Origin: Alphaproteobacteria bacterium
GTDB lineage: Bacteria; Pseudomonadota; Alphaproteobacteria; Rhizobiales; CAJQND01
Direction of reading: 5' to 3'
DNA: 64,000 nucleotides
Assembly: GCA_024227565.1 (NCBI GenBank)
Contig: JAAEUE010000002.1
Location: forward strand, 1-64,000
Below the pieces are notes generated by a model. It worked only from the letters and a program-made list of their open reading frames with translations, was not told the DNA's origin and ran no database searches. The translations under genes and the position numbers were made by a program. Each line of letters begins with the position of its first letter. Position 1 is the stretch's first letter. Below are positions 1-8,663 of the stretch, piece after piece.

Positions 1-66
1 CCGGATCGCAACAATAAACGGTTCAAAAAACACCCATTCCCCATCTTCCATCAACAGCCGAGCCAC
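1..66 (-). CDS. IS5-family transposase, N-terminal fragment cut by window edge
   Basis: A GTG start at 66-64 follows a strong Shine-Dalgarno sequence GAGGAGG (78-72) at 5-base spacing. The 22 visible residues begin MARLLMEDGEWVFFEPFI and read into the window edge. This Trp...Phe-Glu-Pro-Phe pattern is typical of the N-terminus of IS5-family DDE transposases (DUF4096-like region). The catalytic DDE residues are not visible, so activity cannot be judged. The gene lies inside the element that interrupts comM and points away from the ParB-like genes. Confidence 0.6.
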   Translation of the reverse strand, partial: MARLLMEDGEWVFFEPFIVAIR

Positions 67-136
67 AATAGCCTCCTCAAAAGCTACCGTGAATCACATC
101 TCAGATGATTTGGGAATCCAATTTGTCAACAGGACC
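1..136 (-). mobile_element. IS5-family insertion sequence, 5' end (partial)
   Basis: The minus strand reads from a candidate terminal inverted repeat (GGTCCTGTTGACAAA, 136 down to 122) through a short leader into a transposase start at 66. The sequence CTAG at 136-139 sits at the outer edge and fits the YTAR/TA target preference of IS5-group elements. The terminal motif resembles IS427-type ends of Rhizobiales as I remember them. The rest of the element and its second inverted repeat are beyond the left window edge, so the group assignment is provisional. Confidence 0.55.
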
Positions 137-423
137 TAGTTCGAACAATACTGTGTGGTTGATCTTTGGGGGTGTACTTTGAAAACTCTGATTGCCGGGA
201 GTCACCGCAATACACCCCAAACCTCAGCAGCCGCCGGATTGCAAGCTACTGCACCTGGCAAGGGCTAGTGGGCTTAGAACGGGTTCGCCGCCGTTCCCAC
301 TGTCGACATCGGTTTCCCGCCAACAAAGGCTCAGTTCCCTCCGTCGCTCCCGGCGCTTCATGGGTCCCGGTCCCCATCGCCACCTAACGGATTCGCCGAC
401 ATCGAATGAAGACAGCCTCAGCC
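137..423. other. Non-coding stretch between IS end and ParB-like gene
   Basis: No convincing gene, RNA or repeat is seen. Short open frames are present on the plus strand, but they have no recognisable product and the longest runs antisense into the neighbouring ParB-like gene. I found no copy of the comM junction sequence here, so the other attachment site is not in this stretch. Confidence 0.5.
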
Positions 424-1338
424 TTAAGAAATATCAGCCGTCAATGAAGGTGGCACAGTGTCGGTTGAAATGCTGTTTGCCAATGCCTGCAACTGGGTCA
501 GCAGTTCCTCGTGATAACGTGCGAGATACTTCGCTACGTGCTCATTGTTTAAGAGCCCCACAACGTACCCATTCGCAACCACCATCCTAAGAACGTTAGA
601 CCCATAATCGTCTTGGACAGCTTTCATATCTCGATTCAATCGTTCCATTTCCTGTTCCATTCGAACCCGCTCAGCCGGACTTATGCCTTGAAACTCCCTC
701 TTCTTCTTGGGTTCTTTCAACTGACCGTCAGATGTAGCGAGGAGTAGGGCGCGGGCGTACGAAATGGAGAAGTTATTTGCAGCTACCATGAGTTCAGCCA
801 TCTCAACCTGGCGCACCGGCTTCATCTTTCGCATTACTGCAATGGTGCCGGTCGGAAAATGCCGATCCTTCAGGGCCTCCGTGGCTTCTTTACAGATTCC
901 GTTGAGGAGGTTTCGCTTTGTACTTATCGATTGCACATTCACGCCGAGGGCCGTTGCAATTCGTTCTTGTGACGCGCCATTCTTAATCGCATTAAGGATC
1001 ATATAGTGTTCCTGAACGCTGGCTAGGCGACTGATCCTCTTATTGTACGTGAACGTTTCGTCCTCCTTCGCCAATAGGCAGGGTGCATGTTCGGCTCCGA
1101 TGTTTTTAAGAATCTGGAGCCTGACGTGACCGTCCAAGAGAGCATAGTTGGCCTGTCGTCCTTTCTGGAGAAACACGATCAGCGGCTCAACCAATCCAAC
1201 TTCTTTCACCGACATCTCGATCTGCTCGAACTTCTTGGATTTCGTGACGGTTTTGGGAACGACCTTGGTTGGTTGTATTTTCTCCAGTGGAATCTCGATG
1301 CGTTGCCGTTCAAAACCGATTGCGATCTTTTCTGTCAT
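424..1338 (-). CDS. RepB/ParB-type DNA-binding protein
   Basis: The 304-residue product looks like the plasmid-partition RepB family, which normally acts with RepA/ParA on centromere-like sites. A ParB nucleotide-binding fold lies at about residues 15-90, with GLVEPLIV followed by LLDGHVRLQ as the conserved boxes. A helix-turn-helix region follows at about 120-145 (ERIATALGVNVQSIS). A conserved block, KPVRQVEMAELMVAANN, and a charged, probably coiled C-terminal part (about 225-300) complete it. The ATG overlaps the end of the next ParB-like gene by 4 bases, so the two are probably translated together. No ParA ATPase gene accompanies it in the window. Family assignment is firm; the role in the element (segregation, recombination control or replication) is unknown. 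Confidence 0.8.
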   Translation of the reverse strand: MTEKIAIGFERQRIEIPLEKIQPTKVVPKTVTKSKKFEQIEMSVKEVGLVEPLIVFLQKGRQANYALLDGHVRLQILKNIGAEHAPCLLAKEDETFTYNKRISRLASVQEHYMILNAIKNGASQERIATALGVNVQSISTKRNLLNGICKEATEALKDRHFPTGTIAVMRKMKPVRQVEMAELMVAANNFSISYARALLLATSDGQLKEPKKKREFQGISPAERVRMEQEMERLNRDMKAVQDDYGSNVLRMVVANGYVVGLLNNEHVAKYLARYHEELLTQLQALANSISTDTVPPSLTADIS

Positions 1339-2224
1339 AGCACCGTGTTTCGGTCATTGACGAGATCAGCAAGTTGCCGGGGCAACGTGTTCAAATCCTC
1401 GGCCCTTAATAGGGTGACGAAGTTTTCGTCGTTGAAAAGCTCTTTTAGGGCAGACACTATGAAAAGCAGTCTTCGCTCCGTCAGGTCAGACTTGGCTATC
1501 AATGCCCTTTGCCGCTCTGTCTCCTGCTTGTAGGCTCTTACCAATGAGTCCGAGGTTATCTTCCTCGGAGAAGAGTGATTACCGGACCCGCCAATTGATT
1601 TGCCATGCCGATGTCTCAATTGGACGATTCGACGCGCAATTTGAAGTTTGCTGCCGCGCAATTCGTTCCTCTCATATGCATCGGCCAGCGCTTGTTGAAC
1701 ATTGTCGCCTTCGGCGCTAACGATGTCCATGGCCACAGTGATTGGCATCTGGCCTCGTTCGACTGCGGCGATCAGACGTTCCTCTCCGTGGCGCAGCAGG
1801 TGGATGATATCTCGAACATAGGGGGCAGTTAGCCCAGTTTTTTTGGCAATTTCTTCACACGGCAATCCTCGCTCGGCTAGTATTGATATCCCGGACATCA
1901 GCTCCATCGGGCTGTGTCTTCGCCTGGCAAGGTTCTCGACCAGACTCATCAGAAAACAGTCTTCCCTCGAAGCATCGATAACAATGGCGGGAATTTTTTT
2001 TGATCGAGAACCCTATAAGCCTCGATGCGACCTTGACCACATACGAGATCATAGAGATGCGATTTCCCGCTCGCTTTGGCCTTGCTAACAGTAATTGGCC
2101 TCTTCAGTCCAACCTGGGAGATGTTGTCAACAATGGTCTTGAACCTCCTCTTGTTCCGGTCCCGAGGATTTAAAATTTTGATCTGATCGACTGGGATCAT
2201 CTCGATATCGGTTCTCTTGTTCAT
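1335..2224 (-). pseudogene. ParB/RepB-type protein gene split by a frameshift at A8
   Basis: Two adjacent minus-strand frames together make one ParB-like protein of about 296 residues. The first (2224-1949) has the ParB start, LKRPITVSKAK and VCGQGRIEAYRVL, then ends in LRGKTVF. The second (1949-1335) opens with MSLVENLARRRHSP, a classic ParB box, followed by a helix-turn-helix (CEEIAKKTGLTAPYVRDI) and LLFIVSALKELF. Reading the second frame upstream gives KIPAIVIDASREDCFLMSLVEN, the sequence expected for the family, and the two frames meet at a run of eight A (2001-1994). The start codon shares one base with the recombinase stop. Either the gene is broken, or slippage at the A-run makes the full protein, or the run length is a sequencing error. 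TGATG at 1951-1947 could also allow re-initiation. Confidence 0.75.
1994..2001 (-). other. A8 slippery run at the ParB-like frameshift
   Basis: On the minus strand the codons read GAT CAA AAA AAA TTC. This contains A_AAA_AAA in the correct phase for -1 ribosomal slippage. A -1 shift, or insertion of one extra A by RNA polymerase, restores the family-typical sequence into MSLVENLARR. I did not identify a clear downstream stimulatory structure. Confidence 0.55.
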
Positions 2225-3810
2225 TACGCAACTTCCTGAAGAGGACAGCGCTCGGCCATATAGAATAAGTATCCAAGGTCGTCGTAACGATAAGTGTCCA
2301 AACCCACTCCATTTTCGTGGGCCAGCTTGAGCTGCCTCTCAGCGAAGACAATCCGGGGGAGTAGATAGTAATCGAGCGGTCCCTCGTTGGTTTCATCCAT
2401 GCGGACTGCAACGGTGATGTCGGGACGAAGACCTGCTTCAAGGCGTATCCTCCATCGAGAAGAGCCTGCGGGAGTTGCCTGACAACGAGCAATCACAATT
2501 GATATTCTGAACTCGCCATTGATGACCAATCCTTCGGTTACATGGTCCCAGATAGCCGTCGCGCCAAGTTCCATGATCTCAGACACAACGGAATCGACTA
2601 CGGTCGCGTGGTAGCGTCTGAGACGCCGGTTGATCTCGATGTAACGATAGTCCCTATCCGGCGTGAACCCGACGAGTTCGTATGCCCTCATCAGATTTCC
2701 AAATCTGCGGGCATATGCGCCGCTGAATGGGGCCGCTCCCGATTCATCAATCACCACGCCGGAAAGATATCCATACTTGGTGTAAAGCTGCTTCAACTTG
2801 GCCAGCATCTCTTCGTCGGTGAATCTTCTTGTCCGCTCCTGAATGATGCCTTCGGCCATATGGAATAATCGATCCGTGACAATTGGCTCGAATGCGCCTT
2901 CGCGTCTTACCCAAAGCTCCGGCACGTTCTTCGTCCTGTTCTTTTTCAGCTTGAAAGAAGTGCGATTAAAAACATTGTTGCCGATGTACTTCTCGTTCGT
3001 GAGAATCTGCCGAATGGTTCCACGTGACCATGGCCGTCGCAAATCAGTTCGAAGTCCTTCGGCGTTTAAGGAATTTGCAATCTCGGCTTCAGACTTTCCT
3101 TCCTCGACGAAGTGACGATAAATCCGATTCACGACGCTCACTTCTTCGGGCGGACCGGGGACCAAGATAACCCTGTCGGTTTGTAGGCTTTTATGTTGTC
3201 CACGCTCCAGAATCCCTTTGTGGGTACCGGCAGCATCAACCAGCATTCTCTTGAGCCCGTAGCCCGCCGGTCCTCCCTGGCGGAAGCCAAGCTCAATCAA
3301 TCGGCATTGTCCGACGAAGACCTTGTTTGAGAGCTCACGACTGTATTCGCCAGCCATCGCTCTTTTGACACTCTTGATGATAGTCGCATTTGGCGACCCG
3401 TCATTTTCAAATTGCTCGGCGCAGTAATGAACCGACACGCCAGAGTTTCTACAGATGTACTCGTAGTATGCGCCTTCGTCCGCATCTTGAAACCGGCCCC
3501 ATCTACTTATGTCGTAGACAATGATGGCATTGAACTGGATTTGATTGGTTTGTACGTCATCGATAAGTTGACTGAGCCCGGCGCGACCCGAAATCTTTAA
3601 CCCACTCTTTCCTGAATCTGAATACGTCCTGACGATTTCCATATTGTGGCGTTCAGCGTAGCTGCGGATGGCGTCAGATTGATTTTCGATTGAGTATTTT
3701 TGATGCTCTGTGGACATCCTCACATACATGGCCGCGCGGATTCGTGACCCAGGATCGTCCGTCGTGCCCCCCAAGAGACTCGTCGGAATCGTGCATACGC
3801 AACTGCCCAA
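2224..3810 (-). CDS. Large serine recombinase (site-specific integrase)
   Basis: The 528-residue protein belongs to the large serine recombinases, which integrate and excise elements through a serine-DNA intermediate. The resolvase domain covers about residues 26-165. It has YVRMSTEHQKYSIENQ with the likely nucleophile Ser33, and the arginine-bearing YDISRWGR motif (Arg103, Arg106). The recombinase domain follows at about 185-290, including GTIRQILTNEKYIGN. I see no paired CxxC zinc-ribbon motif, so this is a variant of the phage-integrase type. The gene is the first of the three-gene set and its 5' end faces the comM junction 175 bases away, as expected for an integrase beside its attachment site. 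A later start at Met28 is possible. Confidence 0.9.
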   Translation of the reverse strand: MGSCVCTIPTSLLGGTTDDPGSRIRAAMYVRMSTEHQKYSIENQSDAIRSYAERHNMEIVRTYSDSGKSGLKISGRAGLSQLIDDVQTNQIQFNAIIVYDISRWGRFQDADEGAYYEYICRNSGVSVHYCAEQFENDGSPNATIIKSVKRAMAGEYSRELSNKVFVGQCRLIELGFRQGGPAGYGLKRMLVDAAGTHKGILERGQHKSLQTDRVILVPGPPEEVSVVNRIYRHFVEEGKSEAEIANSLNAEGLRTDLRRPWSRGTIRQILTNEKYIGNNVFNRTSFKLKKNRTKNVPELWVRREGAFEPIVTDRLFHMAEGIIQERTRRFTDEEMLAKLKQLYTKYGYLSGVVIDESGAAPFSGAYARRFGNLMRAYELVGFTPDRDYRYIEINRRLRRYHATVVDSVVSEIMELGATAIWDHVTEGLVINGEFRISIVIARCQATPAGSSRWRIRLEAGLRPDITVAVRMDETNEGPLDYYLLPRIVFAERQLKLAHENGVGLDTYRYDDLGYLFYMAERCPLQEVA

Positions 3811-3956
3811 ACCAATTTGTGACTAACCTTGACTCAAGAGGATGGCGGTAGTTTGAAAATCCAATGGCGCATTGGCCTTATTCCAAGGGCGATGTACCCG
3901 GGAACCCCGCTTGTTAGTGTTTGGGATGGACCTTCCGCAAAGGCACTCATACATAA

Positions 3957-3986
3957 CCAATTCAAATCATACATGAATTAATTGGA
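3957..3986. other. Inverted repeat at element/comM junction, candidate attachment site
   Basis: CCAATTCA is followed 9 bases later by TGAATTAATTGG, an imperfect inverted repeat ending at the first recognisable comM codon. Serine integrases bind such imperfect dyads as attachment sites. The position, next to the recombinase gene and at the point where comM homology begins, supports a hybrid attachment site. The crossover dinucleotide cannot be fixed without the other junction. Confidence 0.5.
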
Positions 3987-4889
3987 TATAATATGCTCAT
4001 GGTCGGACCGCCAGGTTCTGGTAAGTCCATGCTGGCGCAGCGGCTACCCTCCATCCTGCCGCCCATGGATCCTATGGAGATGCTAGAGGTTTCGATGATT
4101 GCGTCGGTCGCCGGAGAGCTCACGGGCGGCAGCCTTTCGCGGCGGCGGCCGTTCCGCAACCCGCATCATTCGGCGAGCCAAGCTGCCCTCGTGGGTGGCG
4201 GTCACCGGGCCTCCCCGGGCGAAATGGCTTTGGCCCACAGCGGCGTTCTGTTTCTCGACGAACTGCCGGAATTTCAGCCGAAAGTGCTCGATTCATTGCG
4301 CCAGCCCATGGAGACGTTCGAAACGGTGATCGCCCGGGCCAACCATCACGTGACGTATCCGGCCCGGTTTCAGCTGGTTGCAGCCATGAACCCTTGCAAA
4401 TGTGGACATGCAGGAACGCCCGGGCACACTTGCCGCCGCGGCCCGCGCTGTGCTGACGATTATCAGGCCCGGGTGTCCGGCCCCCTCCTGGACCGCATCG
4501 ATCTGCAGATAGAGGTGCCTCCGGTGCGGGTGATGGACCTGAGCCTGCCGGAGGCAAAAGAAGGCAGCGCCGAGGTTGCTGGCCGGGTCGCCCGCGCCCG
4601 CGCCCTGCAGACCGAGCGTTTTGCGGGCTTAGGTTTGAAGGACCTGCGCCTGAACATCCAAGCCGACGACGAAGTGCTCGAGACCATCGCCATGCCCGTA
4701 TCTGACGGCTTGACGCTGTTGCAGGACGCAGCGGAAATGATGGGTCTTTCCGCCCGTGGCTATCACCGCGTGTTGCGTGTAGCCCGCACCTTGGCCGATC
4801 TGGCCGGCGTTGCCGACGTGGGACGGGTGCACATTGCCGAAGCGTTGAACGTCCGTCAGAAATTGTCACCCGGGCGGTTGGCCGCTTAA
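3984..4889 (+). pseudogene. comM: comM/yifB Mg-chelatase-like AAA ATPase, C-terminal remnant
   Basis: ComM (YifB) is a hexameric AAA+ helicase that promotes branch migration in natural transformation. Usual length is about 500 residues; about 300 remain here. Present are Walker A (GPPGSGKS at 4005-4028), Walker B with the sensor region (GVLFLDELPEF), FQLVAAMNPCKCGH and the C-terminal Mg-chelatase domain ending SPGRLAA. The N-terminal Lon-protease-like half is missing: upstream of ATG 3993 the frame leads into element DNA and meets a stop at 3954. A fragment could start at ATG 3993, but there is no good ribosome site and it lacks the N-terminal domain. The 5' half should lie beyond the left end of the element. 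Excision would restore the gene. Confidence 0.9.
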
Positions 4890-5073
4890 GCGGACCTTCT
4901 GAAGATCACCGGATGCGAATGACTGAAACTGGAGCCGAACAGGCAGAATTTCAGCTGCTGACCGGTTAACTATATTCATTAGTCATAAACACTATCAAAA
5001 TTGAAATGATACAAGTGGCACACTTTCTTGATATTGTGCTTGCGACGGGGGTCGTTCTGCTTTGAGTGCTTAA

Positions 5074-7347
5074 ATGGCCGATGCGCCTGCCCAAGTGATT
5101 CCAGATGCTGCACAGGAGGGCGGCAAGGTCATCCCTGCGCCCGCAGCGGCCGGCCAACGTGATGATCCGCTTCTGTCCTGCCTGGAATATGTCACCGGGT
5201 ATTACGGCAAACCGTTCTCTGCTGAAGCAGCTTTGAACGGATTGCCCGTGCGCGATGGCAACTTGTCTGCAGATCTGGTGATCCGTGCAGCTGAACGCCT
5301 AGGGCTGAAGGCGCAATTGCTGAAGCGCAAGGTTAGCCGCGTTCCTGCCCTGGTGGCGCCGTTTGTGGTCTTGCTCACAGATGGGACCGCCTGCGTGGTG
5401 TTGCGCAAAACGAACCGCGGACGAAAGGTTCAGGTGGTCTTTCCCAGCGTGTCAAAACGCCGGAAAACACTCAAAACCCGCGAGTTGGAAAAGAACGCCT
5501 CAGGTTATGTGTTCTACATAACACCCCAAGAATCTGACGCCACGGAGGATGCCCTTCCGTCCTCGCGCGAGGTTCAGCGCGGTCACTGGTTCTGGTCGTC
5601 GGCCAAACAGTTTTGGCCCTCATGGATCCAAATACTGCTTGCCGCCCTGGCCATAAACATGCTCGGGCTTGCCGTGCCGCTTTTCGTGATGAATGTCTAC
5701 GACCGGGTTATTCCCAATTTGGCGATCCCCACCCTTTGGGCTCTGGCCAGCGGCGTTGTGATCGCCTTGCTCATCGATTTTCTCTTAAAGCAATTGCGCG
5801 CCATGGTGCTCGATCAAACGGGCCGCAGGGTCGATATGAAAGTGGCCTCCACGTTGTTTGAGCATGCCATGGATCTGAAAATGAGTTCCCGCCGCGGACC
5901 GGCCGGGTTTGTGGCAAACCAGATCCGCGAATTTGAGACAGTGCGTGATTTCTTCACCTCTTCAAGTTTCGTGGCAATCACCGATCTCTTGTTTATTGGC
6001 CTGTTCGTGTTCGTCCTGTGGATGATCGTGGGCCCAATCGCCTATGTGGCGCTGGGCGCGGTGCCGGTCGTGATCATCGCCACCTTGATCATTCAGGCGC
6101 CGCTCGGCCGGTTGGTAAAGAAAAGCCAGGCCGAACTGGCCCGCCGTCACTCCATACTCGTGGAAGGCCTGGTGGGGATCGAAGCCATCAAGGCGATTGG
6201 TGGCGAAGGTGTGATGCAACAAAGATGGGAAAACGCCGTTGCCGCAACCGCGCGTGTGAATTCCTGGACCAGGGTGTGGTCATCGCTGGCCATCTACTTC
6301 ACCGCCACGGTGCAACAAGCGGTCAGCGTGGTGATGATCGTCTGGGGTGTATACTTGGTGGCCACTGGTGACATAACCATTGGCGGCCTGATCGCCGCCA
6401 ATATTTTGGCCGGCCGTGTCTTGGCCCCTCTGGGCAATATCTCTCAAACATTGGTTCGCGCCCAGCAGGCATTCGCGGCCATGCGGGGGTTGAACGGCTT
6501 CATGGCCCTGCCGGCCGAGCGCAACAACGCCCTGCAGGGCGGCGAACAGGTGACGCGCGGCGAAGCTGAATTTCAGAACGTTACCTTTGCCTATCCTGAC
6601 GCAAGCGGGAACGCGTTGAGTGATGTGTCATTCAAGATTTCCGCTGGCGAAAGGGTTGGCATCATCGGTCGTGTTGGGTCCGGCAAGACCACGATTGGCA
6701 AGTTGCTTGCTGGATTCTTCGAACCTGACGAAGGCTCACTCCTGGTGGATGGTGTGGAGATCCGGCGTTATCACCCAGCTGACCTCAGGGCCGGGGTCGG
6801 GTACCTGGCGCAGGATCCTGAGTTGTTCAACGGGTCCATCAGAGACAACATCATCCTTGGTCGACCCAACGTGAGCGAGCAGCAGGTGGCCGCGGCGGTG
6901 CATTTGGCCGGGGTGGATGTGTTTACTGCGGCTCATCCTGAAGGTCTGGCCCGAGAGGTGGGAGAGCGCGGACGCGCCTTGTCCGGTGGCCAACGTCAGG
7001 CAATCACCCTGGCGCGCATGCTGATCAGGAAGCCGCGCGTTCTGTTCCTGGATGAGCCGTCCAACTCCATGGACACCACAACCGAAGGTGTGTTGATTGA
7101 ACGGCTGATGGGTTTGCGTGAAACCGGCCAAACTTTGATCGTCTGCACCCATCGGCATTCCATGCTGCGATTGGTGGACCGGCTGATCGTCATTGACAGC
7201 GGCACCATCGTGACCGATGGCCCGACGCAAGAGGTGCTGGATAAGCTGCGCGGCAAGGCCAAAGCCCAAAAGGCCGCACAAAAGACCACGCAGAAAACGG
7301 TGCAAAAAGCCGCTCCAAAACGTAGCCGGGGAGCCAGCGCCAAATGA
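5074..7347 (+). CDS. Type I secretion ABC transporter (permease/ATPase)
   Basis: This 757-residue inner-membrane exporter resembles LapB/HlyB proteins that power one-step secretion of RTX proteins. Residues about 30-120 form a peptidase-C39-like domain without the catalytic Cys, the type that binds rather than cleaves its substrate. Membrane segments span about 185-450. The ATPase domain has Walker A GRVGSGKTT (about 531), the signature LSGGQRQ (about 635), Walker B VLFLDEPSNSMD and the His-loop CTHRHS. The last 35 residues are an unusual Lys/Ala/Gln-rich tail. The gene overlaps the HlyD-type gene by 4 bases, so the two form one unit. The outer-membrane TolC partner is not in the window. The likely substrate is the RTX gene just downstream. 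Confidence 0.9.
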   Translation: MADAPAQVIPDAAQEGGKVIPAPAAAGQRDDPLLSCLEYVTGYYGKPFSAEAALNGLPVRDGNLSADLVIRAAERLGLKAQLLKRKVSRVPALVAPFVVLLTDGTACVVLRKTNRGRKVQVVFPSVSKRRKTLKTRELEKNASGYVFYITPQESDATEDALPSSREVQRGHWFWSSAKQFWPSWIQILLAALAINMLGLAVPLFVMNVYDRVIPNLAIPTLWALASGVVIALLIDFLLKQLRAMVLDQTGRRVDMKVASTLFEHAMDLKMSSRRGPAGFVANQIREFETVRDFFTSSSFVAITDLLFIGLFVFVLWMIVGPIAYVALGAVPVVIIATLIIQAPLGRLVKKSQAELARRHSILVEGLVGIEAIKAIGGEGVMQQRWENAVAATARVNSWTRVWSSLAIYFTATVQQAVSVVMIVWGVYLVATGDITIGGLIAANILAGRVLAPLGNISQTLVRAQQAFAAMRGLNGFMALPAERNNALQGGEQVTRGEAEFQNVTFAYPDASGNALSDVSFKISAGERVGIIGRVGSGKTTIGKLLAGFFEPDEGSLLVDGVEIRRYHPADLRAGVGYLAQDPELFNGSIRDNIILGRPNVSEQQVAAAVHLAGVDVFTAAHPEGLAREVGERGRALSGGQRQAITLARMLIRKPRVLFLDEPSNSMDTTTEGVLIERLMGLRETGQTLIVCTHRHSMLRLVDRLIVIDSGTIVTDGPTQEVLDKLRGKAKAQKAAQKTTQKTVQKAAPKRSRGASAK

Positions 7348-8663
7348 TCGGGCGCCGCGATCAGGAGTTTGCCAACGACGTGCGGGCCGCATTGGATGAG
7401 CGCGCACCCAGAACCACCTGGATCCTGATCTTGTTCATCTGCGCTTCTTTTGGGGGGCTGATTTTCTGGGCCAGCCGGGCGACTCTGGAAGAAGTCACCA
7501 CGGGGTCGGGCAGGGTTATTCCCTCGCGGCAAATTCAAGTTGTGCAAACTCTGGAGGGCGGCATCGTTCGCGAAATCTCCATCGGGGAGGGCGATCTTGT
7601 TGAGAAAGATCAGATTCTGATGCAGATCGACGATACCGGATTTGCCTCAAAGTTGGGCGAAATCAAACAACGGCGCTGGGCTTTGATGGCAGAGATTGCC
7701 AGGCTGACCGCAGAAGGCAATGGGGCTGGTTCGATTGCCAACGACCCGGATCTGGTGAAACACGCGCCCCAAGCCCTTTTGTCCGAGCGCGCCGTATTCC
7801 GCTCTCGCCGCGCCAAGTTGTTGGAGGATGAATCCATTCTTGAGCAGCAGCTGATCCAGAAACAAAAAGAGCTGGAAGAGTTTAGCGCTAAACGCGACAA
7901 GCTTAGGGCTACACGCAAGCCCCTGGCCCGCGAGGTGAAACTGACCGAGGCGCTCTATAAGCGGAAGGTTGTGCCAGAGGTAGAGTTCCTGCGCCTGCAG
8001 CGGCAGATGGCCGAAATTGACGGGGAATTGGCGATTGTGAACGCTGCTTTGCCGCGCGCGGAATCCTCCATCAAGGAATCTCGAAACCGGCTGCACTCGG
8101 CCAGTGTCTCGTTCCAACTGCAGGCCCGCGAACGCTTGGCGAAAATTCAACCTGAACTGGCGATCATCGATGAGACCATCAAGGCGGCTGAGGACCGGGT
8201 CACCCGAACCGCCCTGAAAGCACCGGTGCGCGGCATCATCAACAAGCTGAACGTGACCACTATCGGCGCCGTAGTGCAGCCGGGCAAAGACATTATCGAG
8301 ATCGTGCCACTCGACGACACATTGCTGATCGAGGCCCAAATACGGCCCCAGGATGTGGCCTTCATTCGCCCTGACGAGAAGGCGAGCGTGAAACTCACGG
8401 CATACGATTACCTGATTTATGGCGCGCTGGAAGGCACGATTGAACGGATCGGGGCGGACACCATCACCGACGAGCGAGGCGAGCGCGTGTATCGGGTTAT
8501 CGTGCGCACCAAGCAAAACCATCTGAAAACGGTGAAGGGCAATCTGCCGATCATTCCGGGCATGGTGGCAACGGTGGATATTCAAACCGGTGAGAAAACC
8601 GTTCTGGACTATTTGCTCAAACCCATCCGCCGCGGCCAGAAAGAAGCTCTGAGAGAGCGCTGA
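7344..8663 (+). CDS. HlyD-family periplasmic adaptor of type I secretion
   Basis: The 439-residue membrane fusion protein links the ABC exporter to an outer-membrane channel. A cytoplasmic N-terminus is followed by one membrane helix (about residues 26-48, WILILFICASFGGLIFWA). The lipoyl/barrel half-motif VVQTLEGGIVREISIGEGD comes next, then a long alpha-hairpin coiled coil (about 110-275) and the second half-motif APVRGIINKLNVTTIGAVV. The C-terminal beta-barrel ends in a conserved VDIQTGEKTVLDYLLKPI block typical of the family. It starts within the exporter gene (ATGA overlap). Length and layout are normal, so it appears functional. Confidence 0.92.
   Translation: MIGRRDQEFANDVRAALDERAPRTTWILILFICASFGGLIFWASRATLEEVTTGSGRVIPSRQIQVVQTLEGGIVREISIGEGDLVEKDQILMQIDDTGFASKLGEIKQRRWALMAEIARLTAEGNGAGSIANDPDLVKHAPQALLSERAVFRSRRAKLLEDESILEQQLIQKQKELEEFSAKRDKLRATRKPLAREVKLTEALYKRKVVPEVEFLRLQRQMAEIDGELAIVNAALPRAESSIKESRNRLHSASVSFQLQARERLAKIQPELAIIDETIKAAEDRVTRTALKAPVRGIINKLNVTTIGAVVQPGKDIIEIVPLDDTLLIEAQIRPQDVAFIRPDEKASVKLTAYDYLIYGALEGTIERIGADTITDERGERVYRVIVRTKQNHLKTVKGNLPIIPGMVATVDIQTGEKTVLDYLLKPIRRGQKEALRER

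Larger units (their letters stand above)
1..3986. mobile_element. Right part of an integrated element disrupting comM
   Basis: Seen: three minus-strand genes (two ParB/RepB-like, one large serine recombinase) plus the end of an insertion sequence lie directly against a comM gene that lacks its first half. The right boundary must fall near 3984-3992, because the comM reading starts with Gly-Tyr-Asn and runs straight into the Walker A region, while the bases before it are AT-rich and carry an inverted repeat. The stretch looks less GC-rich by eye than the rest of the window. The left boundary, expected to be followed upstream by the 5' half of comM, is outside the window. Inferred: the recombinase catalysed insertion into comM. 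comM is a known insertion hotspot in other bacteria, for example for AbaR islands in Acinetobacter. Confidence 0.75.

Noticed and set aside
137-423. Left attachment site or comM 5' fragment
   Set aside because: No similarity to the comM N-terminal region or to the right junction sequence was seen.
3987-3992. TATAAT directly before the comM fragment
   Set aside because: It abuts the ATG, too close for a -10 box that would transcribe it; more likely part of the attachment region.
5160-5430. C39 peptidase domain as an active protease
   Set aside because: The catalytic Cys/His pattern of true C39 peptidases is absent; it is the degenerate substrate-binding form seen in RTX exporters.
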